NCBI GenBank assembly: GCA_963693305.1 | Contig: OY855904.1 | Coordinates: 32,519,742-32,583,741 of the forward strand | DNA from: Meandrina meandrites | Taxonomy: Eukaryota; Cnidaria; Anthozoa; Scleractinia; Meandrinidae | Reading direction: 5' to 3' | Length of the DNA stretch: 64,000 bases | Shown here: piece by piece, positions 11,714-22,293 of the stretch | Position numbering within the stretch: position 1 is the first letter of the stretch | Layout of the letters: each line of letters opens with the position of its first letter | Notes under the pieces: generated by a model | The model's input: only the letters and a program-made list of their open reading frames with translations | Database searches by the model: none | What the model was told of the DNA's origin: nothing | Program-made: the position numbers and the translations under genes

Positions 11714-12332
11714 CACTTTCAGTGCGAAAGTCGACTTTTGTCGACATTTGGAGGAGTGGTCATTGAACCACTTGTGACGTCATCAGTTTACACGTCAATC
11801 AACTTTTCAGATGAGCAACTGATACAGCGTGGATTGATCTTTCCATAGGACCATGCATTTACTATATCGACTGCATTCTGATGGAGCTAATCGAAAAAAA
11901 AAACAGGCTGCGTTTTTGGTGCAAAATTGGTGCATAAGCAGGCCAACACACCTGTAATTGATCAACGTCCCCTTTTCAGGGTTTACCGATGATTTTGTCC
12001 AAACTTATCCTGCCAGAAAGAAGGATGTGAAGAATAGAAAGGAAAGAGGATAAGAAAGCAGGAAAAAAAAAAAGAAGGAAAAGGAGCAAGAGAAAATTTG
12101 GAACGGATTTAGCAAAAAAAAAAAAAAAAAAAAAGTCCAAATTTTGGCTTATGCGCATGCACCAAAGTGAAAAATTGTACATTGTTACACGGAATCTCTA
12201 TCAAAATGTTGCTGCGATGTAAAAAAGTGCTTTTATAGCAAAGTTTGGGCAAAATTAGCATCGTAACAACAAAAATTGGGTTAAACGGTTAAAAAAAACG
12301 AGTTTTTTGGGGGAAATTCAGCAGTGAAAGGG
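11714..12332. mobile_element. TTAA-flanked piggyBac-like MITE
   Basis: TTAA at 11,710-11,713 and 12,333-12,336 flanks ends CACTTTCAGTGC and (complement) CCCTTTCACTGC. TTAA target duplications with CCCTTT-type termini are typical of piggyBac-derived non-autonomous elements. The 619-base interior contains an A-rich tract and no coding region. Confidence 0.7.
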
Positions 12333-12336
12333 TTAA

Positions 12337-13551
12337 GGTTGAAACTTTATTGTTGCCATGGAACACCCATTGTTTGTTGATGCCTCCAAACCTAATTTTC
12401 TCCACAGAACTTGTTGTGAAATGTACAAAATGTAAAGCACCGTTTCATGAGTCCATTAAAACACTATCGCTCAAGACTTGGAGCAAATATAAACCTATCA
12501 TTCTAGTTTACTTTTATGTATAGGACTTTTTATAAAATGAAATTGACAATGACTAGAGAGCCAATTAACTAGGTGCGTTTTCGGCCATTTCGGTTGGTGG
12601 GTAAAAATGGCTAAGCCCTTCCTTGAATTTCTCCAAAAGTACACCAGTTCCAGACCGAAAACTATGCAGGTAGTTTACACAGATATCCTAGTTTCTAAAT
12701 CTGTAAAGATCTCTGCGGGGCGGCCTCTTATATTACTAAGGGCAGTTAACTAACGAGCCTCAAAAACGAGTTTTTGCGTCTCGATTCCTGGCGCAGTCCA
12801 GAAGGATCGCGGGCTCTGGGGTCGAGATTGAAGTCAGGTGAAGTCGCGTTCAGCAAGCTTTTGGACTTATTTTCGGAGTACAATACTTCAATAATTGCGA
12901 TGCTAGTCTAATGAATTTATATCGAGGCATTTTTACTCCTACTGGAGCTACCGATGACATCAAAGACCATCAAATGGAGAAGTGCAGCACAGAGCTATAC
13001 GAGAAGAGTGAAGATGTGGTTGTTGATAAGTCATCCAACTTGGCCTGTTCACTGAGATTCTACATCACTTGACTGGCTGTTATGTCCTGTAATGACTCTG
13101 TAATGACTCTGTAGGAAACCTTCGGAGACTGAAATGCCGAGAGAACCACACTAAACCCGCTCGTGTATCGCGAGATTTGCGATATTATGAGAAGCACAGC
13201 AAAAAGCATGATCTGCATCAACTGGTCTGGCTAAAAGTTATAAACTGTGTTTGGCAAGATTAGGTCGTAATGTCTTTTCTTAAAACAATTTTATCGTTAA
13301 TTTTACATTGTTGAAAGTGAAAACCCGCTTTGAGAGCTTTTGTTTGTCGACAATCATATAATGGTTTAAGTGAAATTGTGCTAGCCTTTTATTCTTGGTT
13401 ATGAGGGATTATTCATCGTTTCACATGTTTATGTGAATAACATCGAAAACACTTTCACCATGACGTTGTCGACCTTTCTATTTTGCAGGACCTAATTTGG
13501 CGGCATCATTTTTGTAATGTTTTGCTCACACAAAAAATTCAAAGACCATGC
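12337..13551. other. No gene; fragment of a Mutator-like MITE
   Basis: About 12,772-12,828 matches part of the 232-bp MITE at 52,481-52,712 (shared CCAGAAGGATCGCGG and CTCGATTCCTGGCGCAG). The remainder has no recognisable gene. Confidence 0.45.
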
Positions 13552-14499
13552 TTAAGAGCCAATTTCTGAATTTATCGAAAATCGCACGTCACTCGTGAAA
13601 TTTCGAATTCCTTCATATTTTGTCCATATAATCTCTATAGTAAAGTATTTTCAAAAATAGAGTCAAAAGTTTCGGCAGCGTTTTATTTTTTTCAAAATCG
13701 GGCAAAGTTTGAAATACGGCAAATTAGCGTCCTTCCAGTCACGAAATTAACCGAAAATTGCCCATTTTCATCTCGCTCGTACAGAGAAACGCTGCGTCTT
13801 CTGTTAATGAAATGTTAACAAAATATAAACACACCCTCGCTCTTCGTAATGCACCAGTATATTTGAGATAAGCTGGAATATTGAAAATGCTTCGGCCGTT
13901 AGAAGAAACCCCATTTCGACAATTTAAAATTTTAGCCAATTTCATCCAATTTCAACGCTAAAGAAACCCAATTGGTACGTAAAGTTTGAACTTAAAATGA
14001 TAACAGTCTTAAAGCACAACCCTTGTAGTATAAGGTGTTAAAATATTTCCGCGGCACTACAAAATTACCCCATCGAGAGACCGAAATGTGAAGACTACTT
14101 TTACAAATCTTGACATCAGGACAGGCTGTGAAACGAACAAGCGCCGATGCATAAAGGACATTGTTTACACTAACTATGGCCGGTTTCTTTCAAAAATAAC
14201 CTATTCCGATTTCTCTGGGGCTGGATAATAATGTTTTACATTGTTTGGTGGATTAAAATGATATCTTTTAAACAAAATGTCATGCAACCAAGTTATAAAT
14301 GGCCGTAATAGCGATCAAAACCCACTCGCTCTAATTTCGTCCGCTCGAAACCACAACAGGAGGTTACAAGACTTACCCGATATGCTTAACCAAGCCAGTC
14401 TTGCACTCGATTGCCGAGTCTGGAAGTATCCTGAATAATATTTGAGCCATAACCATATGGTACTGTTGTTTAGGTACTGTAAAGTGTGTCAAGACAAGG

Positions 14500-15768
14500 A
14501 CGGGAGCAAAGGTCGTGTGTTGACATGTTACAATAAGATTGCGTGACACGCGCTCTGGAATTTTGGCAGACCTCCAAACTTGTACGTTCATAGAAAAAAA
14601 TCCTAATCGAAAAACGCTTCTGAAACTTAGAATAAGTAATCCCAAACTCCTGATTGAAACAGGAAGATATAACAATATCCCCAGAAGTGACAGACTATGC
14701 ACTAGCTATTTGTGGGTATAATTTTGAAGATGCAACCCATTTTCTATTTCATTGTCCAAGATATTCATCACTGGGCCGATTCGCACTAGCGGACAAGTTT
14801 TAAATGTCATAAGATTTTTGACAAAAACAAAATTGTCGCGACAAGTCAGAGACATTTTGAAGAAAACAAAAGGTGTAATTATTATTACAATAGCTCTGCA
14901 CGTGCTTCTGGCATCCTGGTACATTTCTCGGCACGGTCGTCTTGTGCAAATATCAAATAATGAGGCAGGTCCACGTGGTGGAAAATTTTAAAACGATTTG
15001 CATTTGAAGTGCGCGTGTAGTGATGTTTTTGTGCTGACCTGCGGGGAAAATGTGGCAAGTAAACTATTTCTTTCCCCCTCCATTTACCGGCACAAACTGG
15101 TTCCCTCCGCATTCATTTGTTGCAACCCCGGTATTACCATCCTTCCACGACCTCACCTCGGCACACAAACATGTTTTGCCGCCTATCGCGGAAAAATTTC
15201 GCGTGTTGTTTTTTAGTACAATCCAGACCAAACACAATAGCCAATCAACTACGTATTGTTATCTGGCATTACGAGGGGCGTTGGAATGCGACTTGTCATG
15301 ACTTGTCCTGCCTTGAGGCAGGACATCGGCCCCTTTGAAGATTTGTCCGTTTTGACAAAATTTGCACTTTTCCAACAAGTCGTTCGCACTTGTTTTTGCG
15401 ATTGTTTGACATAATGTATCGCGCGTGCAACGCGGACCAATCATAAGACAACTGCTTCTTTGTTTTCCTGAATTGTTTGATAAGTTCTAGGTCTCAAAAA
15501 ACGTATTCGCACTTGTTTTCTGTGAAAAGTGACACATAAATGATGAAATCTACCGATTGTTACAAAATTTGTCCGCTAGTGGGAATTGGCCCTTAGAGAC
15601 AACTTTTTCAGTAAAATAGATCATATAATTTTGAATCCCAAGCAGTTATCAATTTCAACCTTGATTGTGCAATTAATGAACTCCACTGACTATAATATTA
15701 ATATGCAATTAGTGCAGTTTATATCGTCCTGTTTTGAAATGAGAGACAAATTATTATCAAATTCTTGA
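14500..15768 (+). pseudogene. Degraded LINE 3' end, left arm (interrupted)
   Basis: C-terminal part of a non-LTR retrotransposon polyprotein. Recognisable are LRISNPKLLIETGRYNNIPR and, after small frame breaks, CGYNFEDATHFLFHCPRYSS. The latter is the His/Cys block that commonly follows the reverse transcriptase domain in cnidarian LINEs (family knowledge). The frame then resumes after a 820-base DNA transposon insertion (14,773-15,592) with LRDNFFSKIDH and ends at TGA 15,766-15,768. Removing the insertion in thought restores the reading across SSL-RDN, matching the uninterrupted right arm. Confidence 0.7.
14773..15592. mobile_element. Non-autonomous DNA transposon, left arm only
   Basis: Ends are inverted: left GGGCCGATTCGCACTAGCGG and right, complemented, GGGCCAATTCCCACTAGCGG (about 28 bp). 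It splits the LINE fragment. The right arm of the palindrome carries the empty site (sequence continuous across TCATCACTTAGAGAC). The target duplication is very short or absent, at most one base by this comparison. No transposase is seen. Confidence 0.75.
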
Positions 15769-15914
15769 TCACTGATTATTTGATTAGTTTTGTTTAATGA
15801 CTTTTTATTGTAATTATTGTTGTTATAAACAGATTTATACTTCCTTATGCTTTTGCAATACTGTAATGTTTTATGGTCATGTTTTATGGTCATGGTTGCT
15901 AGTGTTCGAGACTA

Positions 15915-16194
15915 TTGTATGCTCTAAGAACAAGTTACGTTCTTGTCGTTCTTCGTGATGAGATCAAAGCCTTTATGGCATCTTGTGGCTATTCTTGCTT
16001 CGTTGGTGGTGCCGGCGGTCCAAGTTCTTTCAACCCGGCCAATGTGCAATGTGTTTCAATCGGCGATTGCAAGAAAGACCAAGAACATGAAGAAAGATGT
16101 CCGCTCCCACCTGGTCTACTGTAAAATGACCCTCTACTGATAAGCGTCAATTCTGGCGTGGACGGTGAAACAAAGTTATTGCTAACTCGCGCAG
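15915..16194 (+). pseudogene. Exon A of captured two-exon gene, left arm
   Basis: Open segment with a cysteine-containing protein (DEIKAFMASCGYSCFVGGAG, then ERCPLPPG). An in-frame TAA at 16,122-16,124 follows, and the frame continues as a sensible peptide (VNSGVDGETKLLLTRA) to a strong donor GCAG|GTAAGC at 16,194/16,195. The same TAA occurs in the right arm, so the nonsense change predates the palindrome or was homogenised between arms. The protein family is not named; it looks like a multi-copy cnidarian gene. The upstream exon boundary is uncertain. Confidence 0.5.
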
Positions 16195-16279
16195 GTAAGC
16201 TTTTAGACATCGCAAACATGAATCTCTTCTATTATATAACTACTTCCGATTGACTGACTTTTCAATCGGTAATTTTTAG

Positions 16280-16498
16280 GCATTTTTGAAATAGAAGAGT
16301 CGCATTTGAAAATGGCGGTGTGCCCTCGCCATCGCGATTTGTTTGGTACCAGGTGGCGATGCAGTAGATCTCGTTGTACCATTCCGGCTGAAATGGCAGC
16401 CCACAAATCCTCAGCGCCAAAAACTCAGTGTGGATTGAAGACGGCGCATTCCGCATACGTTTTGCAGACCACGCAGATGCTTGTACCAGTAGGCTCGC
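16280..16498 (+). pseudogene. Exon B of captured two-exon gene, left arm
   Basis: Follows an 85-base intron (16,195-16,279, GT...AG) in matching phase 1. It encodes VCPRHRDLFGTRWRCSRSRC, likely a Cys/His zinc-binding-type block, and ends ...LVPVGS at a donor GTATGT (16,499). It is 219 bases, the same length as its mirror copy at 18,314-18,532. Retained splice sites indicate that genomic DNA and not a processed mRNA was captured. No function is assigned. Confidence 0.5.
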
Positions 16499-16576
16499 GT
16501 ATGTACCCCACAGACATTGTTTTAACATTCGTCGTTCAATCCCGTTCAATTTTGTGGGCCAAATGCAGAGGAGGTT

Positions 16577-16752
16577 GAGATTTTCTGAGCACGTGGCGCC
16601 AGAGCAATGTGCCCTCACACGCGTCTCGTGTGTCGCGTGTGTCAATGGCTCTTATCTCTCTCTGGAGATTTTCTGAGCACGTGGCGCCAGAGCCATGTTC
16701 TCGCACGCGTCTCGTGTTTCGCGCGTGTCAGCACGACTTATCTTTCCCTCGG
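16577..16752. repeat. Tandem duplication, 88-bp unit, left arm only
   Basis: Two adjacent copies starting GAGATTTTCTGAGCACGTGG, offset by 88 bases. The right arm (about 18,115-18,220) has a single copy, so this is a change private to the left arm. Confidence 0.65.
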
Positions 16753-17043
16753 TCCTCCACCTTACGGATATAAATCTGTTTTGAGGTTCACAAAAGTAAG
16801 GAGGTATAAAGTTGATACTTTTTTAAAAAATAGTGTCTGCCTTTGTAGGGATTTTTGGGAAAGGAGGGGGAGGAGGGAGTTGACTTAAACTACGTTCGCC
16901 CATAAAAAGTGATTTTTCGATCTGCCGGATAGATTAACTGTTAAAATTCTGACGAATTCTAAACACTTAAAGACCCCGGATTTTTATTTGTATAATTACC
17001 TTTTTCCCTCGACACATGACGTCTATCTAAATAATGTCATCTT

Positions 17044-17402
17044 TTAAAAGGGCTTTGTCACGGGTTTTAACAGATTTTCTACTTGTGGCGTAGGAAACCT
17101 AAAAATAATGGGCCATTTTTTTTATTAACAATTGCTGTATTAGAGCACTGAAACTGTTAACGAGCATCTTTGGCTGCCAATGGCTTGGATGGAATTGGAT
17201 TGCAACTTGAAAAATTAAAGCTAAACTTTTTAAGTTGTTTCCAAGCGTCCTTAAAAAAATCAATATTTATAGCTTTAGTTTGATTTCTAACTGCAAATTA
17301 CTGTCATGCCTTCCTTTAGATGTTCAAAGATAATTTTTTCATGGGTTTAGCTACAGTTTAGACCAAAAGTTTGCGAAAGCCCCGTGACGTAGTCTCTTTA
17401 AT
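17044..17402. mobile_element. MITE, complete-looking copy
   Basis: Left end AAAGGGCTTTGTCACGGG and right end, complemented, AAAGAGACTACGTCACGGGG form degenerate terminal inverted repeats. The interior matches 7,882-8,130. In the right arm of the palindrome only the terminal piece near 18,060-18,098 remains. Confidence 0.6.
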
Positions 17403-17555
17403 TACTCAGCGCGCGGATACCTTTCTGTGCAAAGTAGGGAGCTTTGGGATCTTATATTTTCTCGACTGTGCAATAATTTTATAGTACATTGTTTTCTCTC
17501 TGAGTTCGACGTGGCAAACGATTTACAATTATGGCTTTTTCTTGCAATAACAATG

Positions 17556-17934
17556 ACCAAATATTCCCTGCACTGCCTACAAATAGCTGTATAATTGAAC
17601 ATAAAAATACCTATTTTTACGAAATATTTGCTACATCCAATTACTTTAACAAAGTTTAACAAAGCATTCAGCAACTACAACCTACGGCCGAAACCGCCTC
17701 ACTATTCCAGAAACCCGTTCCTTACCTATATCCATCCACATTTCCGAGAAAACAAAAATACGTGGAAAGCAAATGTATTACACGCGGTGTGCAAGACTTC
17801 GTTATGTGTTCTTTTACTGCAACTTTCTTGTGCCCGAATTTCAAGTCATTTCAAATTCAAACTTCATTTCATTTCAAAGTCTCTCTTACTTACTGATATC
17901 CCGCAAAAAAGTACCTTTCACCTGTTCGTTTCAA
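17556..17934. other. Loop of the 7-kb palindrome
   Basis: Unpaired central segment between the inverted arms. It contains short open frames without recognisable motifs, and no transposase signature is visible. Confidence 0.45.
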
Positions 17935-18313
17935 GAAAAAGCCATAATTATAAATCGTTCATAAATTGTAAATCGTTTGCCGCGCCGAACTCAGAAAGAA
18001 AACAGTGTACCATTAAACTATTGCACAGTCGAGAAAATATAAGATCCTGTGCTCCATAATGAAAGGGGCTACGTCACAGACTTTTGGTCTTAACTGTTCT
18101 GAAAGGCTTATATCCGTAAGGTGGGGGGCCGAGGGAAAGATAAGTGGTGCTGACACGCGCGAAACACGAGACACGTGCGAGGGCACATTACTCTGGCGCC
18201 ACGAGCTCAGAAAATCTAAGTATGCCTTTTCTCTCCCATCGGCCCCCCTCGCTCTGATTTTGGCCAAGAATATATAACGACGAATGTTAAAACAATGTCT
18301 GTGGAGTACATAC

Positions 18314-18532
18314 GCGAGACTACTGGTACAAGCATCTTCGTGGTCTGCAAAACGTATGGGGAATGCACCGTCTTCAATCCACACTGAGTTTTTGGCGCTG
18401 AGGATTTGTGGGCTGCCATTTCAGCCGGAATGGTACAACGAGACCTATTGCACCGCCACCTGGTACCAAACAAATCGCGATGGCGAGGGCACACCGTCAT
18501 TTTCAAATGCGACTCTTCTATTTCAAAAATGC
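18314..18532 (-). pseudogene. Exon B of captured gene, right arm
   Basis: Mirror copy of 16,280-16,498: 219 bases, acceptor ATTTTTAG, donor GTATGT. It encodes VCPRHRDLFGTRWRC with a few substitutions relative to the left arm (for example VPVVS in place of VPVGS). The 85-base intron before it is also conserved. Confidence 0.5.
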
Positions 18533-18617
18533 CTAAAAATTACCGATTGAAAAGTCAGTCAATCGGAAGTAGTTATATAATAGAAGAGATTCATGTTTGC
18601 GATGTCTAAAAGCTTAC

Positions 18618-18897
18618 CTGCGCGAGTTAGCAATAACTTTGTTTCACCGTCCACGCCAGAATTGACGCTTATCAGTAGAGGGTCATTTTACAGTAGACCA
18701 GGTGGGAGCGGACATCTTTCTTCATGTTCTTGGTCTTTCTTGCAATCGCCGATTGAAACACATTGCACATTGGCCGGGTTGAAAGAACTTGGACCGCCGG
18801 CACCACCAACGAAGCAAGAATAGCCACAAGATGCCATAAAGGCTTTGATCTCATCACGAAGAACGACAAGAACGTAACTTGTTCTTAGAGCATACAA
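18618..18897 (-). pseudogene. Exon A of captured gene, right arm
   Basis: Mirror copy of 15,915-16,194 with the same in-frame TAA and the donor GCAG|GTAAGC. The shared stop shows that neither arm carries an intact gene. Confidence 0.5.
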
Positions 18898-18979
18898 TAG
18901 TCTCGAACACTAGCAACCATGACCATAAAACATGACCATAAAACATTACAGTATTGCAAAAGCATAAGGAAGTATAAAT

Positions 18980-19649
18980 CTGTTTATAACAACAATAATT
19001 ACAATAAAAAGTCATTAAACAAAACTAATCAAATAATCAGTGATCAAGAATTTGATAATAATTTGTCTCTCATTTCAAAACAGGACGATATAAACTGCAC
19101 TAATTGCATATTAATATTATAGTCAGTGGAGTTCATTAATTGCACAATCAAGGTTGAAATTGATAACTGCTTGGGATTCAAAATTATATGATCTATTTTA
19201 TGAAGGTGATATGTGATCTTCGCAGTGAATTTCCAATTTTAAGCAATTGGACTAAAGAAGCCTGAAAAAATCAGGGCTTCAACGGGATTCGAACCCGTGA
19301 CCTTATGATCTATCTTACATCATGATCTATTTTACTGAAAAAGTTGTCTCTAAGTGATGAATATCTTGGACAATGAAATAGAAAATGGGTTGCATCTTCA
19401 ACATTGTACCCACAAATAGCTAGTGCATAGTCTGTCACTTCTGGGGATATTGTTATATCTTCCTGTTTCAATCAGGAGTTTGCGATTACTTATTCTAAGT
19501 TTCAGAAGCGTTTTTCGATTAGGATTTTTTTCTATGAACGTACAAGTTTGGAGGTCTGCCAAAATTCCAGAGCGCGTGTCACGCAATCTTATTGCCGGTA
19601 ACATGCATGTCAACACACGACCTTTGCTCCCGTCCTTGTCTTGACACAT
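18980..19649 (-). pseudogene. Degraded LINE 3' end, right arm
   Basis: Mirror copy of the LINE remnant at 14,500-15,768 with LRISNRKLLIETGRYNNIPR. It lacks the 820-base DNA transposon but is interrupted by a SINE insertion at 19,201-19,321. Confidence 0.65.
19201..19321 (-). mobile_element. 5'-truncated tRNA-derived SINE
   Basis: Flanked by a perfect 13-base target duplication, ATGATCTATTTTA (19,188-19,200 and 19,322-19,334). On the minus strand it contains GGTTCGAATCC, an exact RNA polymerase III B-box, while the A-box is missing. It is absent from the left arm, so it inserted after the palindrome formed. Confidence 0.8.
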
Positions 19650-20588
19650 TTAACAGTACCTAAACAACAGTACCATATGGTTAGCATGGCTCAAATATTA
19701 TTCAGGATACTTCCAGACTCGGCAATCGAGTGCAAGACTGGCTTGGTTAAGCATATCGGGTAAGTTTTGTAACCTCCTGTTGTTGTGGTTTCGAGCGGAC
19801 GAAATTAGAGCGAGTGGGTTTTGATCGCTATTACGGCCATTTATAACTTGGTTGCATGACATTTTGTTTAAAAGATATCATTTTAATCCACCAAACAATG
19901 TAAAACATTATTATCCAGCCCCAGAGAAATCGGAATAGGTTATTTCTGAAAGAAACCGGCCATAGTTAGTGTAAACAATGTCCTTTATGCATCGGCGCTT
20001 GTTCGTTTCACAGCCTGTCCTGCTGTCAAGATTTGTAAAAGTAGTCTTCACATTTCGGTCTCTCGACGGGGTAATTTTGTAGTGCCGCCGGAAATATTTT
20101 AACACCTTATACTACAAGGGTTGTGCTTTAAGACTGTTATCATTTTAAGTTCAAACTTTACGTACCAATTGGGTTTCTTTAGCGTTGAAATTGGATGAAA
20201 TTGGCTAAAATTTTAAATTGTCGAAATGGGGTTTCTTCTAACGGCCGAAGCGTTTTCAATATTCCAGCTTATCTCAAATATACTGGTGCGTTACGAAGAG
20301 CGAGGGTGTGTTTATATTTTGTTAACATTTCATTAACAGAAGACACAGCGTTTCTCTGTACGAGCGAGATGAAAATGGGCAATTTTCGGTTAATTTCGTG
20401 ACTGGAAGGACGCTAATTTGCCGTATTTCAAACTTTGCCCGATTTTGAAAAAAATAAAACGCTGCCGAAACTTTTGACTCTATTTTTGAAAATACTTTAC
20501 TATAGAGATTATATGGACAAAATATGAAGGAATTCGAAATTTCACTAGTGACGTGCGATTTTCGATAAATTCAGAAATTGGCTCTTAA

Positions 20589-21480
20589 AAGCTGTTTTAA
20601 TAAGTCGTAGTCATTTTAATTTGTGCATAAATTTTGCCTACGGACTCCATTCGTGCAAAACTTTTTGTTTTCGGCCAAAGTAAGCTAAAATAAATAAAGT
20701 ATAAGAAAACATTTTCCCGGTTGTAATTTGTACTTTTACATTTAGATTCCATTTATTGCTGATTCAACTTTTATTATCTAGAGTATTGTAAATAGTAATT
20801 TATATTAACTTTTTATATAGTTTTTAGTTTCAGATAGAGGGCGACAAGTTTATTAGCGTTCTCCACTCTTTAGTGTTACCCTCTTGAAATAAAGAGTTTA
20901 CTAATGTATATTTTTACAAACCAGCTGCTAACATCGTGCATTTGCATTTGATGAGCGTAGCGTTTTTCACCCTTTTCCCTCTCTTTTGAAATGTTTTGCA
21001 AATCATTTTTTTCAAGCATGGTCTTCTTTTGATCCCTAGTCGTAAATCAGTAATTTTAAAAACACTCGATGGCCTGCCAATAAATGACTTGAAGCAAATA
21101 AAAAAAGCCTTGAATCTTAGTCAGTTTTAAAATTGTAATTTTTGCTATTTGAAGAGCGATTCCTAAAAATAGTTTTAGTTAATTACTAAAAGAGCGTTAT
21201 TAATATTCAAAACAATAATTACTTGACATAAGATGACTTAAAATCGAACTGCAAAACTTGTGGCCATGCTGTGAGAATTGCCTTTCGGAAGACGGAACAA
21301 AGTTAAATATTAAAATTTAAAATCAATTTAAAATTTGGTGGGCTCGCCGACGGTTTTAGTAAAAGGCCTTGCCCACGACTCCAGTTACAGTTAAAAAAGA
21401 AAAAAGTATTTGAATCGTCATGGAGTTGGAGAAATTTAAAATAATTCTACTCTATCACGGAATTTTGATGTTAACAATAA
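20589..21480. other. No gene recognised
   Basis: AT-rich spacer between the palindromic element and the microsatellite. No motifs are supported. Confidence 0.4.
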
Positions 21481-21705
21481 GGTAAGGTAAGGTAAGGTAA
21501 GGTAAGGTAAGGTGAGGTGAGGTGAGGTGAGGTGAGGTGAGGTGAGGTGAGGTGAGGTGAGGTGAGGTGAGGTGAGGTGAGGTGAGGTGAGGTGAGGTGA
21601 GGTGAGGTGAGGTGAGGTGAGGTGAGGTGAGGTGAGGTGAGGTGAGGTGAGGTGAGGTGAGGTGAGGTGAGGTGAGGTAAGGTAAGGTAAGATAAGGTAA
21701 GGTAA
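21481..21705. repeat. GGTRA pentanucleotide microsatellite (45 units)
   Basis: Six GGTAA units, then 33 GGTGA units, three GGTAA, one GATAA and two GGTAA. The variant layout (GGTGA core, GGTAA flanks) suggests expansion of the core from one mutated unit. Nearly every unit on the plus strand spells AGGTAAG or AGGTGAG, a consensus-like 5' splice site. The minus strand reads as an open Thr-Ser-Pro-His-Leu repeat, which I do not regard as a gene. Confidence 0.95.
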
Positions 21706-22293
21706 AGCAAAGGTAACTTAAGTCGCAGACGTAGGGAGTGGTTGTCCTACACGAGCGAGTAGCTCGAGGTGAGAATTTGATATAAAAAAGTGTTAGGTTA
21801 CTAGGCAGGTTATTCTTTCGTATTGAATGCCTGTGAATAACTATTACACTTGCAGCAGCCCGCGGCAGCATTATTTATTTATCGTACACGAAAACTGTAA
21901 TTGGTTTTTACTACCACCTGTCCGTAAAACAATAATTCGTGGCGCAATTTGCTTTGACAGTATTGCGTATTCATTGACTTTACAGGATGAGAAACGAAGC
22001 AACTTTTATGACTTTTCGTTTGTTAGTTGTCAATCAATACAAGACATTGTTTCCGAACAAAGAAAATTTAATCAGTACTCTGAAATCAAATTATTTACCA
22101 TGAACATAGCCAAACCTTATTACATCAACCTGTTCAAAACAAAGACACAGCTCATGGCTAAATAATAAGGAAGCAGTTCTATGTGTGAAATGGAGAGTGG
22201 ATTAATCAAAAGGACCATTTTAAATATCCGGCTTAGCGGAAGCTGTGGCGAGCGAATCAGTTAAAGCTTAGGTATTTTTTTCACAAGCTCGAC
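21706..22293. other. Upstream region of intact GPCR
   Basis: No recognised repeat. A 112-codon open frame at 21,827-22,165 has no motif I recognise and is not called. Confidence 0.4.

Larger units (their letters stand above)
13556..20584. mobile_element. 7.0-kb TTAA-flanked near-palindrome
   Basis: TTAA at 13,552-13,555 and 20,585-20,588 encloses 7,029 bases whose two halves are inverted copies. The termini read GAGCCAATTTCTGAATTTAT on both sides. Arms run from 13,556 to about 17,555 and from about 17,935 to 20,584, with a loop of about 380 bases. Each arm holds a degraded LINE 3' end and a two-exon gene fragment. The arms differ by insertions: a DNA transposon and an extra MITE region in the left, a SINE in the right. 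TTAA duplication and terminal inverted repeats indicate a cut-and-paste element of the piggyBac/Kolobok target-site class. No transposase was recognised, so it is probably non-autonomous. Confidence 0.75.

Noticed and set aside
21010..21040. AAGCATGGTCTT near 21,014 resembling DNA outside the left end of the 7-kb palindrome (13,543-13,554)
   Set aside because: Match is only about 12 bases and does not continue; the TTAA boundaries explain the element ends better.
21479..21710. Interstitial telomeric repeat
   Set aside because: The unit is GGTGA/GGTAA, not the TTAGGG-type telomere repeat of cnidarians.
21455..21871. 138-codon open frame made of Thr-Ser-Pro-His-Leu repeats
   Set aside because: It is the minus-strand reading of the GGTRA microsatellite, a simple consequence of a five-base unit with no stop.
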